From Nocardia fusca NBRC 14340 (lineage in GTDB: Bacteria > Actinomycetota > Actinomycetes > Mycobacteriales > Mycobacteriaceae), in NCBI RefSeq assembly GCF_001618425.1, contig NZ_BDCU01000070.1:1-57650 (forward strand): a DNA stretch of 57,650 nucleotides, given 5' to 3'. The notes beneath the pieces were generated by a model. That model saw nothing but the letters and a program-made list of their open reading frames with translations. It had not been told where the DNA came from and ran no database searches. Positions 17,815-26,899 of this stretch are shown one piece after another (the first letter of the stretch is position 1; every line of letters starts with the position of its first letter). Made by a program: the position numbers and the translations under genes.

Positions 17815-20263
17815 GGTCGGATGCCTCCGTCCGCTGGTCGGCGCGCCGTAGGGTCACGACGTCGCCCGGTCGGGCGCCGAGATCGGTGTGGATCGAGCAC
17901 CCGGGTGAGTTCATGGGCAGCCATACCACCCGGTCCGGCATCTCGGTGACGGCCAGCGGCAGGGTCACCGCGCCGTAAGGGGTCGTCACGGTGACCGGAG
18001 CGCCGTCGGTGGCGCCCACTTCCGCGGCCGTGGTCGCCGACAATCTGGCCACCGGTGGGCGCGCGATACCGGCCAGATTCGGTTCGCCGTCCTGCATCCG
18101 CCCCTGGTCCAGCAGCATCCGCCAGCTCGTCAGCACCGCGGTGCCGGGTTCGGGGCGGACGGGCGGCGCGGCCGGCCGTGTGGGGGGCGCGACCGTGGCG
18201 CCGGTCCACGGGCCGAGACGGTCGAGTTCGGCCCGCGCGGCGGCGGTATCGGGGAGACCGAGCGCCACACCCACTTCCGCCGCCAGACTGTGCAGCACCC
18301 GCAGATCCGACAGCGGCGCGGCGGTGCGGCGCACGGTGCTGTCGGTGAGCGCCGCGGCGAACGGACGTGGGCGGCCCTCCCAGGTGCGGAAGGTGCCGGA
18401 TTTCTCCATCGCCGTGGCCACCGGGAACACCACGTCGGCGTACGCGGTGACCTCGCTGTGCCGTTGTTCCAGCGAGATCACGAAATCGGCGGCCCGCAGG
18501 GTGGCCCGCGCCGCGGCGGGATCGGGCAGGTCGGCGAGTTCGATACCGCCGACCACCAGGGTGCCCACCGTCGCGGTGCCGTCGAGAACCGACGCGGTAT
18601 CGCGGCCCGGTTGGTCGGGAAGGTCGGTGACACCCCAGATCTCGGCCACCTGCCGCCGGGCCTCGGGGTCGGTGACGGGCCGTCCACCGGGGAGCAGGCC
18701 GGGCAGCGCGCCGGCCTCCACCGCGCCGCGTTCGCCGGCCCGCCGCGGCACCCAGGCGAGTGCGGCGCCGGTATCGGCGGCGAGGCGGATCGCCGCGGAG
18801 AGCGCACCGGGGGCTGTCGCCAGTCGTTCGCCGACCAGGATCACCGCGCCGGGTTCCCGCAGCAGCCGGGCCGGGCCGGGCTCGGAGCCGGGTTCGATCA
18901 GCTCGGTGAGGATCTGGGCCTCGCTGCCGGGGACCGCCGGGACGAGGGTGCCCGCCATCCGTTCCAGGCCGCGCGACGCGTAGGCGGCGATCGAGAAGAC
19001 CGGCACCCCGTGGGTCCGGGCCGCTTTGCGCAGCCGCAGATAGACGATGGGTGATTCCTCCTCCGGTTCGAACCCCGCCAGGAGCACGACCGGTGCGGCA
19101 GCCAGACTGTCATAGGTGACAGTGCCGGTGTGTCCGGCGACCCAGGCGCCCAGGAACTCCGCTTCCTCCGCGGTCTGGGCCCGGGCACGGAAGTCGATAT
19201 CGTTGGTGCCCAGCACCGTCCGCGCGAATTTGGCGTACGCGTACGCCTCCTCCTCGGTGATCCGGCCGCCGGGCAGCACCGCCGCGTTACCCACACCGGC
19301 GCGCAGACCGCGCGCGGCGGCCGCGAGTGCTTCGGACCATGAGCACGGTGCCAGCGCTCCGTCGGCACCGCGCAGCAGCGGGCCGGTGATCCGATCGCGT
19401 TCACCGGTGTAGGCGAACGCCCAGCGTCCCTTGTCGCAGTTCCATTCCTCGTTGACCTCGGGATCGTCGCCGGCCAGGCGGCGCATGACCTTCCCGCGCC
19501 GGTGGTCGGTGCGCTGGGCGCAACCGGAGGCGCAGTGCTCACAGATATTAGGGCTGGAAACCAGGTCGAACGGGCGGGCCCGGAACCGGTAGCTGGTACC
19601 GGTGAGAGCGCCGACCGGGCAGATCTGCACGGTGTTACCGGAGAAGTACGAATCGAGGGGTTCGTGCGCGGCGGTCCCGACCTGCTGGAGCGCGCCGCGG
19701 TCGAGCAGTTCGATGAACGGGTCCCCGGCGATCTGCTGGGAGAAACGGGTGCAGCGTGCGCACAGCACGCACCGTTCACGATCGAGCAGGACCGCGGTCG
19801 ACAGTGGAATCGGTTTCGGGTACTTGCGCTTCTCCCCGTCGAACCGGCTCTCCGACCGCCCGGTGGACATGGCCTGGTTCTGCAGCGGGCACTCCCCGCC
19901 CTTGTCGCAGACCGGGCAGTCCAGCGGATGGTTGATCAGCAGCAGTTCCATCACACCCTGCTGCGCTTTCGCCGCGACCGCGGAATCGAGTTGGGTGTGC
20001 GCCACCATGCCCTCGGTGACCGTCATGGTGCAGGACGCCACGGGTTTACGCTGGCCCTCCACCTCCACCAGGCACTGCCGGCAGGCGCCGACCGGGGCGA
20101 GCAGTGGGTGATCGCAGAACCGGGGGATCTGGATACCGATCAGTTCGGCGGCGCGGATGAGCAGGGTGCCGGCCGGGACACTGACCGTGGTGCCGTCGAT
20201 CGTGACGGTGACCAGGTCGGCCGGCTGCAGATCGGCGGAATCGGTACGGACGGTGGCGGTCAT
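17807..20263 (-). CDS. nuoG: NADH-quinone oxidoreductase subunit G
   Basis: An 818-residue iron-sulfur subunit of the peripheral arm. Cluster ligands in order: C50, C61, C64, C78 (2Fe-2S); H112, C116, C119, C125 (4Fe-4S with His ligand); C165, C168, C171, C215 (4Fe-4S); and C241, C244, C248, C276, the extra N7-type cluster. The rest is a molybdopterin-oxidoreductase-like domain. ATG 20263 (MTATVRT) overlaps the nuoF stop (ATGA); the frame continues upstream only as an nuoF shadow. Confidence 0.96.
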   Translation of the reverse strand: MTATVRTDSADLQPADLVTVTIDGTTVSVPAGTLLIRAAELIGIQIPRFCDHPLLAPVGACRQCLVEVEGQRKPVASCTMTVTEGMVAHTQLDSAVAAKAQQGVMELLLINHPLDCPVCDKGGECPLQNQAMSTGRSESRFDGEKRKYPKPIPLSTAVLLDRERCVLCARCTRFSQQIAGDPFIELLDRGALQQVGTAAHEPLDSYFSGNTVQICPVGALTGTSYRFRARPFDLVSSPNICEHCASGCAQRTDHRRGKVMRRLAGDDPEVNEEWNCDKGRWAFAYTGERDRITGPLLRGADGALAPCSWSEALAAAARGLRAGVGNAAVLPGGRITEEEAYAYAKFARTVLGTNDIDFRARAQTAEEAEFLGAWVAGHTGTVTYDSLAAAPVVLLAGFEPEEESPIVYLRLRKAARTHGVPVFSIAAYASRGLERMAGTLVPAVPGSEAQILTELIEPGSEPGPARLLREPGAVILVGERLATAPGALSAAIRLAADTGAALAWVPRRAGERGAVEAGALPGLLPGGRPVTDPEARRQVAEIWGVTDLPDQPGRDTASVLDGTATVGTLVVGGIELADLPDPAAARATLRAADFVISLEQRHSEVTAYADVVFPVATAMEKSGTFRTWEGRPRPFAAALTDSTVRRTAAPLSDLRVLHSLAAEVGVALGLPDTAAARAELDRLGPWTGATVAPPTRPAAPPVRPEPGTAVLTSWRMLLDQGRMQDGEPNLAGIARPPVARLSATTAAEVGATDGAPVTVTTPYGAVTLPLAVTEMPDRVVWLPMNSPGCSIHTDLGARPGDVVTLRRADQRTEASDHD

Positions 20264-21588
20264 CGGATCCCCTCTCCGGCCGCGGAGCCGGCCCAGGCGG
20301 TCGCGCGGGCCGGATCGAACGGGCAGCCGCCGTGCGTCATATGCGCGAGGTATTCGTCGCGGAAGTACTTCAGCGAGGACACGATGGGGCTGGCCGCACC
20401 GTCGCCGAGCGCGCAGAAGGACTTGCCGTTGATGTTGTCGGCGATATCCAGGAGTTTGTCCAGGTCGGCGGGTGTGCCCTGGCCTGATTCGAGCCGGGTG
20501 AGCAGCTGGACCAGCCAGTACGTCCCCTCCCGGCACGGGGTGCACTTACCGCAGGATTCGTGGGCGTAGAACTCGGTCCAGCGCAGCACCGCACGGACCA
20601 CGCAGGTGGTGTCGTCGAAGATCTGCAGTGCTTTGGTGCCCAGCATCGAACCCTGCGCCATGACGTTCTCGTAGTCCAGTGGTACATCGAGATGTTCGGC
20701 GGTGAACAGCGGTGTCGAGGAACCGCCGGGCGTCCAGAACTTGAGGGACCGGCCCGCGCGGACCCCGCCCGCGTACCCGAGCAGCTCACGCAGGGTGATG
20801 CCGAGCGGCGCCTCGTATTGGCCGGGCCGGGCGATATGCCCGGACAGTGAGTACAGCGTGAAACCGGGTGATTTCTCGCTGCCCATGGAGCGGAACCAGG
20901 CCGGGCCGTTGCGGATGATGGGCGGCACACTGGCGATGGATTCGACATTGTTCACCACAGTCGGGCTGGCGTACAGACCCGCGACCGCCGGAAACGGCGG
21001 GCGCAACCGGGGCTGTCCGCGCCTGCCCTCCAGCGAATCCAGCAGGGCGGTCTCCTCACCGCAGATATAGGCGCCGGCGCCGGCGTGCACGGTGAGCTCC
21101 AGATCGTAGCCGGAGCCGAGGATATCGCGGCCCAGCAGCCCGGCGGCGTAGGCGTCGGCGACCGCGGCCTGCAGCCGGCGCAGTACTGGCACCACCTCAC
21201 CGCGCAGATAGATGAAGGCGTGCGCGGCGCGAATGGCATAGGCGGCGATGATCACGCCTTCGATGAGCGAATGCGGTGCCGCGAGCATGAGCGGGATGTC
21301 CTTGCAGGTGCCCGGTTCGGATTCGTCCGCGTTCACCACCAGGTAGTGCGGTTTCGTCGAGCCGTCGGGTTCGGGGCCCTGCGGGATGAAACCCCATTTC
21401 ATACCGGTCGGGAACCCGGCCCCGCCGCGGCCGCGCAGGCCGGCGTCCTTGACCGTGGTGATCACCTGGTCCGGCGTCATGGCGAGCGCGATCGGCAGGG
21501 CTTCGTATCCCTCGTGGGCCCGGTAGGTGTCGAGGGTCCAGGAATTCGGCAGATCCCAGTACTTGCTGAGGACGGGCGTCAGGGTCAT
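20260..21588 (-). CDS. nuoF: NADH-quinone oxidoreductase subunit F
   Basis: A 442-residue subunit that oxidises NADH with FMN. It shows the NADH site GLRGRGGAGFPTGMKWG (about 50-66), the FMN site GAGAYICGEETALLDSLEG (about 170-188) and the 4Fe-4S ligands C346, C349, C352 and C392. ATG 21588 is chosen because it overlaps the nuoE stop by 4 bases; the longer frame upstream is an antisense-free but family-unlike extension. Confidence 0.96.
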   Translation of the reverse strand: MTLTPVLSKYWDLPNSWTLDTYRAHEGYEALPIALAMTPDQVITTVKDAGLRGRGGAGFPTGMKWGFIPQGPEPDGSTKPHYLVVNADESEPGTCKDIPLMLAAPHSLIEGVIIAAYAIRAAHAFIYLRGEVVPVLRRLQAAVADAYAAGLLGRDILGSGYDLELTVHAGAGAYICGEETALLDSLEGRRGQPRLRPPFPAVAGLYASPTVVNNVESIASVPPIIRNGPAWFRSMGSEKSPGFTLYSLSGHIARPGQYEAPLGITLRELLGYAGGVRAGRSLKFWTPGGSSTPLFTAEHLDVPLDYENVMAQGSMLGTKALQIFDDTTCVVRAVLRWTEFYAHESCGKCTPCREGTYWLVQLLTRLESGQGTPADLDKLLDIADNINGKSFCALGDGAASPIVSSLKYFRDEYLAHMTHGGCPFDPARATAWAGSAAGEGIR

Positions 21589-22298
21589 CGGGCACCGTCC
21601 TCGTCCGGTACCTCGGGTGCCCGCATACCCTGCTCGCGCGCGGTGTCCAGACCGGTGAGCGTCGGGGCGCCGGGTTCTCCGTCGAGTACGCCGGGCCGGG
21701 TGTCCGGGAACCCGGCGAGTACCCGCGCGGTGTCCCGGAAGGTACACAGCGGCGCGCCGCGGGTCGGGGTGACGGTACGGCCGTCGCGGAGTGCGTCCAC
21801 CAGTTCGCGGGCCGATTCCGGGGTCTGGTTGTCGAAGAACTCCCAGTTCACCATGATCACCGGTGCGTAATCGCAGGCCGCGTTGCATTCGATGTGCTCG
21901 AGGGTGATCGCGCCGTCGTCGGTGGTCTCCCCGTGCGCGATCCCCAGATGCTCACGCAGTTCCGCGAGGATGGCATCGCCTCCGAGGACCGCGCACAGGG
22001 TGTTGGTGCAGACGCCCACGTGGTAGTCGCCGGTGGGGGTGCGCCGGTACATGGAGTAGAAGGTGGCGACCGCGGTCACCTCGGCGCCGGTGAGCCCGAG
22101 CAACTCCGCGCAGAACTCGATCCCGGTACTGCTGACATAGCCTTCTTCCGACTGCACCAGGTGGAGCAGCGGTAGCAGCGCCGAGCGGGGCTGCGGGTAC
22201 CGGGCGATGATCTCCTTCGCGTCCGGCTCGAGCCGGGCACGAACATCCGCCGGGTAGGGCTGCGGCCGAGAACTCAGCCGCAAGAGAATCTCGGTCAT
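21585..22298 (-). CDS. nuoE: NADH-quinone oxidoreductase subunit E
   Basis: A 237-residue thioredoxin-like 2Fe-2S subunit; ligands C97, C102, C138 and C142. The C-terminal about 70 residues, after the usual end of the fold, are an Arg/Pro/Gly-rich extension as in other actinobacteria. ATG 22298 has AAAGAGG at a good distance; the frame extends 26 codons upstream without one. A 64-base gap separates it from nuoD. Confidence 0.95.
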   Translation of the reverse strand: MTEILLRLSSRPQPYPADVRARLEPDAKEIIARYPQPRSALLPLLHLVQSEEGYVSSTGIEFCAELLGLTGAEVTAVATFYSMYRRTPTGDYHVGVCTNTLCAVLGGDAILAELREHLGIAHGETTDDGAITLEHIECNAACDYAPVIMVNWEFFDNQTPESARELVDALRDGRTVTPTRGAPLCTFRDTARVLAGFPDTRPGVLDGEPGAPTLTGLDTAREQGMRAPEVPDEDGAR

Positions 22299-22362
22299 AC
22301 AACCTCTTTCGAAGCCGGTACATGCGTCCCGCGGAGACCGCAGCGTGGGCGGAGGTATCGTC

Positions 22363-23748
22363 TCAACGGTCCACACCGCCCATCACCGGATCGATGCTGG
22401 CGACGGCCGCGATCACATCGGCGACCATGCCGCCTTCGCACATCGCCGCCACGGCCTGCAGGTTGGTGAAGGAGGGATCGCGATAGTGCACGCGGTAGGG
22501 TCGCGTGCCACCGTCGCTGACCATATGGACGCCGAGCTCGCCGCGCGGCGACTCCACCGCCGCGTAGACCTGCCCCGGGGGCACCCGGATACCCTCGGTG
22601 ACGAGCTTGAAGTGGTGGATGAGCCCCTCCATCGAGGTCCCCATGATCTTGCCGATGTGCTGTGGTGAATTACCCAGCCCGTCGGCGCCCAGTTCCAGGT
22701 CCGCGGGCCAGGCGATCTTCTTGTCTGCCACCATCACCGGACCGGGCCGCAAACGGTCCAGGCACTGTTCCACGATCGCCAGCGACTGCTTCATCTCCTC
22801 GATCCGGATGAGGTAGCGGCCGTAGCAGTCACAGGTGTCGGTGGTGGGGACGGTGAATTCGTAGGTGTCGTACCCGCAGTAGGGCATGGCCTTGCGCAGA
22901 TCGTGCGGCAGACCGGTGGAGCGCAGGACCGGCCCGGTGACGCCGAGCGCGATACAGCCGGTCAGATCGAGGTAGCCGATGTTCTGGGTGCGCGCCTTGA
23001 AGATCGGATTGTGGGTGAGCAGATGCTCCATGTCCCGCAACCGTTTCGGCATCAGCGTCAAGAGGTCGCGCATCTTGGCGACCGCGTCGCCGGGCAGGTC
23101 CTGGGCGATGCCGCCGGGCCGGATGAACGCGTGGTTCATCCGCAGGCCGGTGATGTTCTCGAAGACGTCGAGGATCAGTTCGCGTTCCCGGAAGCCGAAC
23201 AGCATCGGGGTCAGCGCCCCCAGCTCCATACCCCCGGTCGCCAGCGCCACCAGATGCGAGGAGATGCGGTTGAGCTCCATCAGCAGCACCCGGATCACGG
23301 TGGCGCGTTCGGGGATGTCGTCGGTGATGCCCAGCAGCCGCTCCACCCCGAGGCAGAAGGCGGTCTCGTTGAAGAACGGGGACAGATAGTCCATCCGGGT
23401 GACGAAGGTGACGCCCTGGGCCCAGGTGCGGAACTCGAGGTTCTTCTCGATACCGGTGTGCAGGTAGCCGATACCGCACCGGGCCTCGACCACGGTTTCG
23501 CCCTCGATCTCGAGGATGAGCCGCAGCACCCCGTGCGTGGACGGATGCTGCGGGCCCATATTGACGACGATGCGTTCCTCGCCCGCGCCGCGCAGGGCGT
23601 CGGCGACCTCGTCCCAGTCCTGCCCGGCGACCGTCAGTACGTGTTCGGTGGGGTCCGCACCGCTGTGGCCGGGCGCAGTGTGGGCGGCCCGGGAGTCGTC
23701 GCTGTCCGGCCCACCGGAGACTCCGGGCCGGTAATCGATCTCGCTCAT
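22363..23748 (-). CDS. nuoD: NADH-quinone oxidoreductase subunit D
   Basis: A 461-residue subunit forming the quinone-binding cavity with NuoB. Marks are NMGPQHPSTHGVLRLILE (conserved His loop), IGYLHTGIEKNLE, and the C-terminal SPRGELGVHMVSDGG. The first 55 residues are a hydrophilic extension (GGPDSDDSRAAHTAPG). Its start codon shares one base with the nuoC stop (TGATG), indicating translational coupling. Confidence 0.97.
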   Translation of the reverse strand: MSEIDYRPGVSGGPDSDDSRAAHTAPGHSGADPTEHVLTVAGQDWDEVADALRGAGEERIVVNMGPQHPSTHGVLRLILEIEGETVVEARCGIGYLHTGIEKNLEFRTWAQGVTFVTRMDYLSPFFNETAFCLGVERLLGITDDIPERATVIRVLLMELNRISSHLVALATGGMELGALTPMLFGFRERELILDVFENITGLRMNHAFIRPGGIAQDLPGDAVAKMRDLLTLMPKRLRDMEHLLTHNPIFKARTQNIGYLDLTGCIALGVTGPVLRSTGLPHDLRKAMPYCGYDTYEFTVPTTDTCDCYGRYLIRIEEMKQSLAIVEQCLDRLRPGPVMVADKKIAWPADLELGADGLGNSPQHIGKIMGTSMEGLIHHFKLVTEGIRVPPGQVYAAVESPRGELGVHMVSDGGTRPYRVHYRDPSFTNLQAVAAMCEGGMVADVIAAVASIDPVMGGVDR

Positions 23749-24473
23749 CAGCTGTATGCCCTCCGCTCATCGGGCGGCGGTATCCGCGCGCCCTTGTACT
23801 CGACCGGTATCCCGCCCAGCGGGTAGTCCTTGCGCTGCGGGTGACCGCGCCAGTCGTCGGGCATGGTGATGCGGGTCAGTGAGGGATGCCCGTCGAACAG
23901 GATTCCGAAGAAGTCGTAGGTCTCCCGTTCGTGCCAGTCGCAGGTCGGATACACGCGGTACAGCGACGGGATGTGCGGGTCGGTGTCCGGGGCGGACACC
24001 TCGAGCCGTAGCCGGCGTCCGTGCGTGATCGAGTTCAGGTGATAGACCGCGCGCAACTCCCGGTCGGATTCGTCCGGGTAGTGCACGCCGCTCACCCCGA
24101 GGCACAGCTCGAACCGCAGCGCGGGATCGTCGCGCAGCGCCCGCGCCACCGCGACCAGGTGGTCGCGCTCCACGTGCAGGGTCAATTCGCCGCGGTCCAC
24201 CACGACCTTCTCGATCGCGGCATCGAACCCGGCACCGGATGCCAGGGCCGCGCGCAGCAGGTCGACGACGGTGTCGAAATAGCTCCCATAGGGCGGCGCG
24301 CTGCCGCCGGGGAGCGCGACCCGATGGACCAGGCCGCCGTAGCCGGAGGTGTCGCCGCTGCCGGAGATCCCGAACATACCCCGGCGCATCCCGATGACCT
24401 CGTCCTCGGGACCGATCGGCTGTTCGGGTTCCACGGCGCGGCTGTCGGTGGAGCCGGGGTCCTCGGTGCTCAT
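23748..24473 (-). CDS. nuoC: NADH-quinone oxidoreductase subunit C
   Basis: A 241-residue peripheral-arm subunit (30-kDa family). The signature is WHERETYDFFGILFDGHPSL followed by RITMPDDWRGHPQRKDYPL. ATG 24473 (MSTEDPG) overlaps the nuoB stop by 4 bases and is preferred over the long upstream frame, which only shadows nuoB. The N-terminal about 60 residues are acidic and low-complexity. Confidence 0.96.
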   Translation of the reverse strand: MSTEDPGSTDSRAVEPEQPIGPEDEVIGMRRGMFGISGSGDTSGYGGLVHRVALPGGSAPPYGSYFDTVVDLLRAALASGAGFDAAIEKVVVDRGELTLHVERDHLVAVARALRDDPALRFELCLGVSGVHYPDESDRELRAVYHLNSITHGRRLRLEVSAPDTDPHIPSLYRVYPTCDWHERETYDFFGILFDGHPSLTRITMPDDWRGHPQRKDYPLGGIPVEYKGARIPPPDERRAYS

Positions 24474-25024
24474 CGCAGCAGACCTTCCATCCGGATGGTC
24501 GGGGTGGCCGCCAGCGCCGCCGCTTCGGCGGCGCGGATCGCCTCGGTCCGGTTCACACCCATCGGGGTCGCCTGGATCTTCTCGTGCAGTGCGAGGATGG
24601 CGTTGAGCAGCATCTCCGGGCGTGGCGGACAACCCGGTAGGTAGATATCGACGGGGACCACATGGTCCACGCCCTGCACGATGGCGTAGTTGTTGAACAT
24701 GCCGCCGGAGGAGGCGCACACCCCCATCGCCAGCACCCATTTCGGTTCGGTCATCTGGTCGTAGACCTGGCGGAGCACGGGCGCCATCTTCTGGCTGACC
24801 CGGCCGGCCACGATCATCAGATCGGCCTGCCGCGGTGAGGCACGGAAGACCTCCATGCCGAAACGCGCCGAATCGAATCTGCCACCGCCGGTGGCCATCA
24901 TCTCGATCGCGCAGCAGGCCAGACCGAAGGTGGCCGGCCACACCGAGCCCTTGCGCATGTACCCCGCCATGGCTTCGACCGTGCTGAGCACGAAACCACT
25001 GGGCAGTTTCTCTTCCAAACCCAT
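24470..25024 (-). CDS. nuoB: NADH-quinone oxidoreductase subunit B
   Basis: A 184-residue subunit carrying the terminal 4Fe-4S cluster N2, which passes electrons to quinone. Ligands are the tandem C37-C38, C103 and C132 (PVDIYLPGCPPRPE). The amphipathic N-terminal helix and the segment FVLSTVEAMAGYMRKGSVWP are typical. A 64-base gap follows nuoA. Confidence 0.97.
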   Translation of the reverse strand: MGLEEKLPSGFVLSTVEAMAGYMRKGSVWPATFGLACCAIEMMATGGGRFDSARFGMEVFRASPRQADLMIVAGRVSQKMAPVLRQVYDQMTEPKWVLAMGVCASSGGMFNNYAIVQGVDHVVPVDIYLPGCPPRPEMLLNAILALHEKIQATPMGVNRTEAIRAAEAAALAATPTIRMEGLLR

Positions 25025-25088
25025 GTCCGACTACTCCCTGGATATCGGCCCGCGCCGGGCGCGGTGCGGCTGATCGGAGGTTCGCGGC

Positions 25089-25469
25089 TCAGTCCCAGCC
25101 GAGGCCGCCGCGCCGCCATTCGTAGGCGTAGGCGACCGAGACATTGACGATGAACAGTGCCATCGCGGCCAGTCCGAACACCCCGAGCGCATCGATATGG
25201 ACCGCCCACGGGTAGAGGAACACGATCTCGATATCGAAGATGATGAACAGCATCGCGGTGAGGTAGTACTTCACCGGAAACCGTTGTCCGGTAATGCTTC
25301 CCGCGCCTCCGGCCGTCGCGTGCGGGGTGGGTTCGATACCGCACTCGTAGGCCTGTAGTTTCGCGCGGTTGTAGCGTTTGGGGCCGATGAGGCCGGCGAT
25401 CAGGATCGAGATCACCGCGAACGCGGCGGCGACCGCGCCGAGGACCAGTATCGGCAGTTCGGTGTTCAC
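25089..25469 (-). CDS. nuoA: NADH-quinone oxidoreductase subunit A
   Basis: A 126-residue, three-helix membrane subunit and first gene of the nuo operon. The loop KLQAYECGIEPTPHA holds the conserved Cys/Glu region, followed by RFPVKYYLTAMLFIIFDIE. GTG 25469 is chosen (NTELPILVLGAVAAAFAV begins the first helix), with AAGGAGGGGAAG upstream; the longer frame reads into untranslated leader. The operon promoter lies about 140 bases upstream. Confidence 0.95.
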   Translation of the reverse strand: MNTELPILVLGAVAAAFAVISILIAGLIGPKRYNRAKLQAYECGIEPTPHATAGGAGSITGQRFPVKYYLTAMLFIIFDIEIVFLYPWAVHIDALGVFGLAAMALFIVNVSVAYAYEWRRGGLGWD

Positions 25470-25616
25470 GACTGCGCTTCCCCTCCTTGCGAACTGGAAC
25501 CCCGCGGTTGTGCCACCGGGTTCCGCGAACGGGGTCGGGCGGTGGATGCGTATGCCCCGCGCCGCCGGATCGTCCCCGGATTCGACACAGGGCTGGGGGA
25601 GGATCAGTCGACGCGG

Positions 25617-25656
25617 GTTATAGGTCATCTCCCGCGCTCATGTGAGCTAAAGCACA
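25617..25656 (-). promoter_or_regulatory. nuo promoter with CRP-type operator
   Basis: The plus strand reads TGTGAGCTAAAGCACA at 25641-25656 (minus strand TGTGC-TTTAGC-TCACA), matching 9 of 10 positions of the CRP consensus TGTGA-N6-TCACA. On the minus strand a TATAAC -10 box lies at 25622-25617 and no good -35 is present, which places the CRP-type site where a -35 would be (centre near -39). This fits activation, or roadblock repression, by a cAMP-receptor homologue. Within it is also a GCTCA-TG-TGAGC palindrome. Confidence 0.6.
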
Positions 25657-25751
25657 GCCTACAACTGTCGTGGCAGGACGAACGCGGATTCGTAGAGGGC
25701 TTTGATCGAATTCGCGACTGAGATTTATGAGCGAATGAACCTAATCATCGC

Positions 25752-26162
25752 TCAGGCAGCCGGGCGCCGGCGCAGCAGATCGACCACGATCTCGGTGAGT
25801 CGCAACGGGTCGATCGGATGGGTGGCGACGGCTTCGGCCCGCGACCAGTTCGCCAGCCAGGCATCGTCGGCGCGCCCGGTGAGCACGACCAGCGGCGGGC
25901 ACCCGCGGATCTCGTCCTTGAGCTGTTTGGCCAGACCCATCCCGCCCACCGGCGCGGATTCGCCGTCCAGTACGGCCAGATCGGCCGCGCCGGCATCCAT
26001 CCGCTCCAACACCACCGGGGCCGTGGCCACCTCGAGGTACTCCAGCGGCGGTAGGTCCGGATGCGGCCGGCGGCCGAGCGCCAGCATCACCTGACCCCGG
26101 GTGTCGGCGTCGTTGCTGTAGACCAGGACCCGCAGCGCGGCGGGAGTATTCGCATCGGCCAC
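25752..26162 (-). CDS. Response-regulator-like protein upstream of nuo
   Basis: A 136-residue stand-alone receiver-type domain resembling M. tuberculosis Rv3143, which also lies beside nuo. Seen: LRVLVYSNDADTRGQVMLALG (first strand and acidic pocket), ADLAVLDGESAP (candidate phosphoacceptor Asp), GLAKQLKDEI and PPLVVLTGRADDAWLANWSRAEA (receiver switch region). There is no DNA-binding domain. The start is set at GTG 26162 (ADANTPAAL); the frame runs on upstream through the 81-bp tandem repeat, which I do not believe is translated. It precedes nuoA by 282 bases on the same strand. Confidence 0.75.
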   Translation of the reverse strand: MADANTPAALRVLVYSNDADTRGQVMLALGRRPHPDLPPLEYLEVATAPVVLERMDAGAADLAVLDGESAPVGGMGLAKQLKDEIRGCPPLVVLTGRADDAWLANWSRAEAVATHPIDPLRLTEIVVDLLRRRPAA

Positions 26163-26220
26163 GTTCGCATGGTACGTCCGCGACCACGGGTTTCGTGGCA
26201 GCTTGGCCCAGATCGGCGGT

Positions 26221-26439
26221 GTGGACGGAGGGTCGGCATATGGACGCGCACGGCCGGAGCGGATGCGGAGGTTTCGCCGAGGTGGTTGGGGGGATGGTGG
26301 TGTGGACGGGGGGTCGGCATGTGGACGCGCATGGCCGGAGCGGATGCGGAGGTTTCGCCGAGGTGGTTGGGGGGATGGTGGTGTGGACGGGGGGTCGGCA
26401 TATTGACGCGCACGGCCGGAGCGAATGCGGAGGTTTCGC
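26221..26439. repeat. 81-bp tandem repeat, 2.7 copies
   Basis: Copies begin at GTGGACGG at 26221, 26302 and 26383, an exact 81-base period; the third copy stops at GAGGTTTCGC (26439). Copies differ at only a few bases (for example cggcatatgg / cggcatgtgg / cggcatattg). Because 81 is a multiple of three, open frames of 27-residue repeats appear on both strands, but none has a good start site. It lies between the divergent response regulator and Nudix genes and resembles the MIRU/VNTR minisatellites of mycobacteria in size and setting. Confidence 0.9.
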
Positions 26440-26452
26440 ATAAGATGCCACG

Positions 26453-26860
26453 GTGACGGACGAGCTGGTCGGGGAACTCATCGATACGGTCGCCTGGGTC
26501 CTCGTCGTGGACGGGCGGATCCTGTGTGCGCGTCCGCGCGGCAAGGACGTCTTCTATATCCCGGGCGGGAAACGGGAGGCCGGCGAATCCGACGAGCAGA
26601 CGCTGCGGCGCGAGATCACCGAGGAACTGACCGTCGCGCTGGTACCGGAGACGGTCGAGCCGGTGGGGGTCTACGAAGCGGTCGACGGCGGCGCGCGGGT
26701 CCGGATGAGCTGCTACCGCGCGGACTATCGCGGAACGCTGGCCGCGAGCAGTGAGATCGCCGAACTCGCGTGGTTCGGCTTCGGCGATCGGCCCCTGGTG
26801 CCGCCGGTGGACCAGTTGCTGTTCGACGAACTCCACGCGGCGGGCCACCTGGCACGCTGA
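26453..26860 (+). CDS. Nudix hydrolase (MutT-like)
   Basis: A 135-residue Nudix hydrolase. The Nudix box is at residues 39-61: G39, E45, R53, E54, E57 and E58 are in place (PGGKREAGESDEQTLRREIT then EELTV), with Thr instead of the usual Gly at position 60. The substrate, some nucleoside diphosphate linked to X, cannot be told from sequence. The GTG start at 26453 lies 13 bases after the end of the tandem repeat, so repeat number may affect its promoter. It is convergent with cvnD. Confidence 0.88.
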   Translation: MTDELVGELIDTVAWVLVVDGRILCARPRGKDVFYIPGGKREAGESDEQTLRREITEELTVALVPETVEPVGVYEAVDGGARVRMSCYRADYRGTLAASSEIAELAWFGFGDRPLVPPVDQLLFDELHAAGHLAR

Positions 26861-26865
26861 CCCGG

Positions 26866-26892
26866 CGGGCGGAACCGGTGCGGTCCCGCCCG
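26866..26892. terminator. Probable bidirectional terminator
   Basis: CGGGCGG (26866-26872) and CCGCCCG (26886-26892) form a 7-bp stem between the convergent Nudix gene (ends 26860) and cvnD (ends 26900); the inner ACCGGTGCGGT can extend pairing. No U-run follows, as is usual in high-GC actinobacteria. Confidence 0.4.
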
Positions 26893-26899
26893 TGCCGGC

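Noticed and set aside
26195..26443. Repeat proteins of 27-residue units on either strand over the tandem repeat
   Set aside because: Open frames follow from the 81-base period; no ribosome binding site or family, and the flanking genes start outside the repeat.
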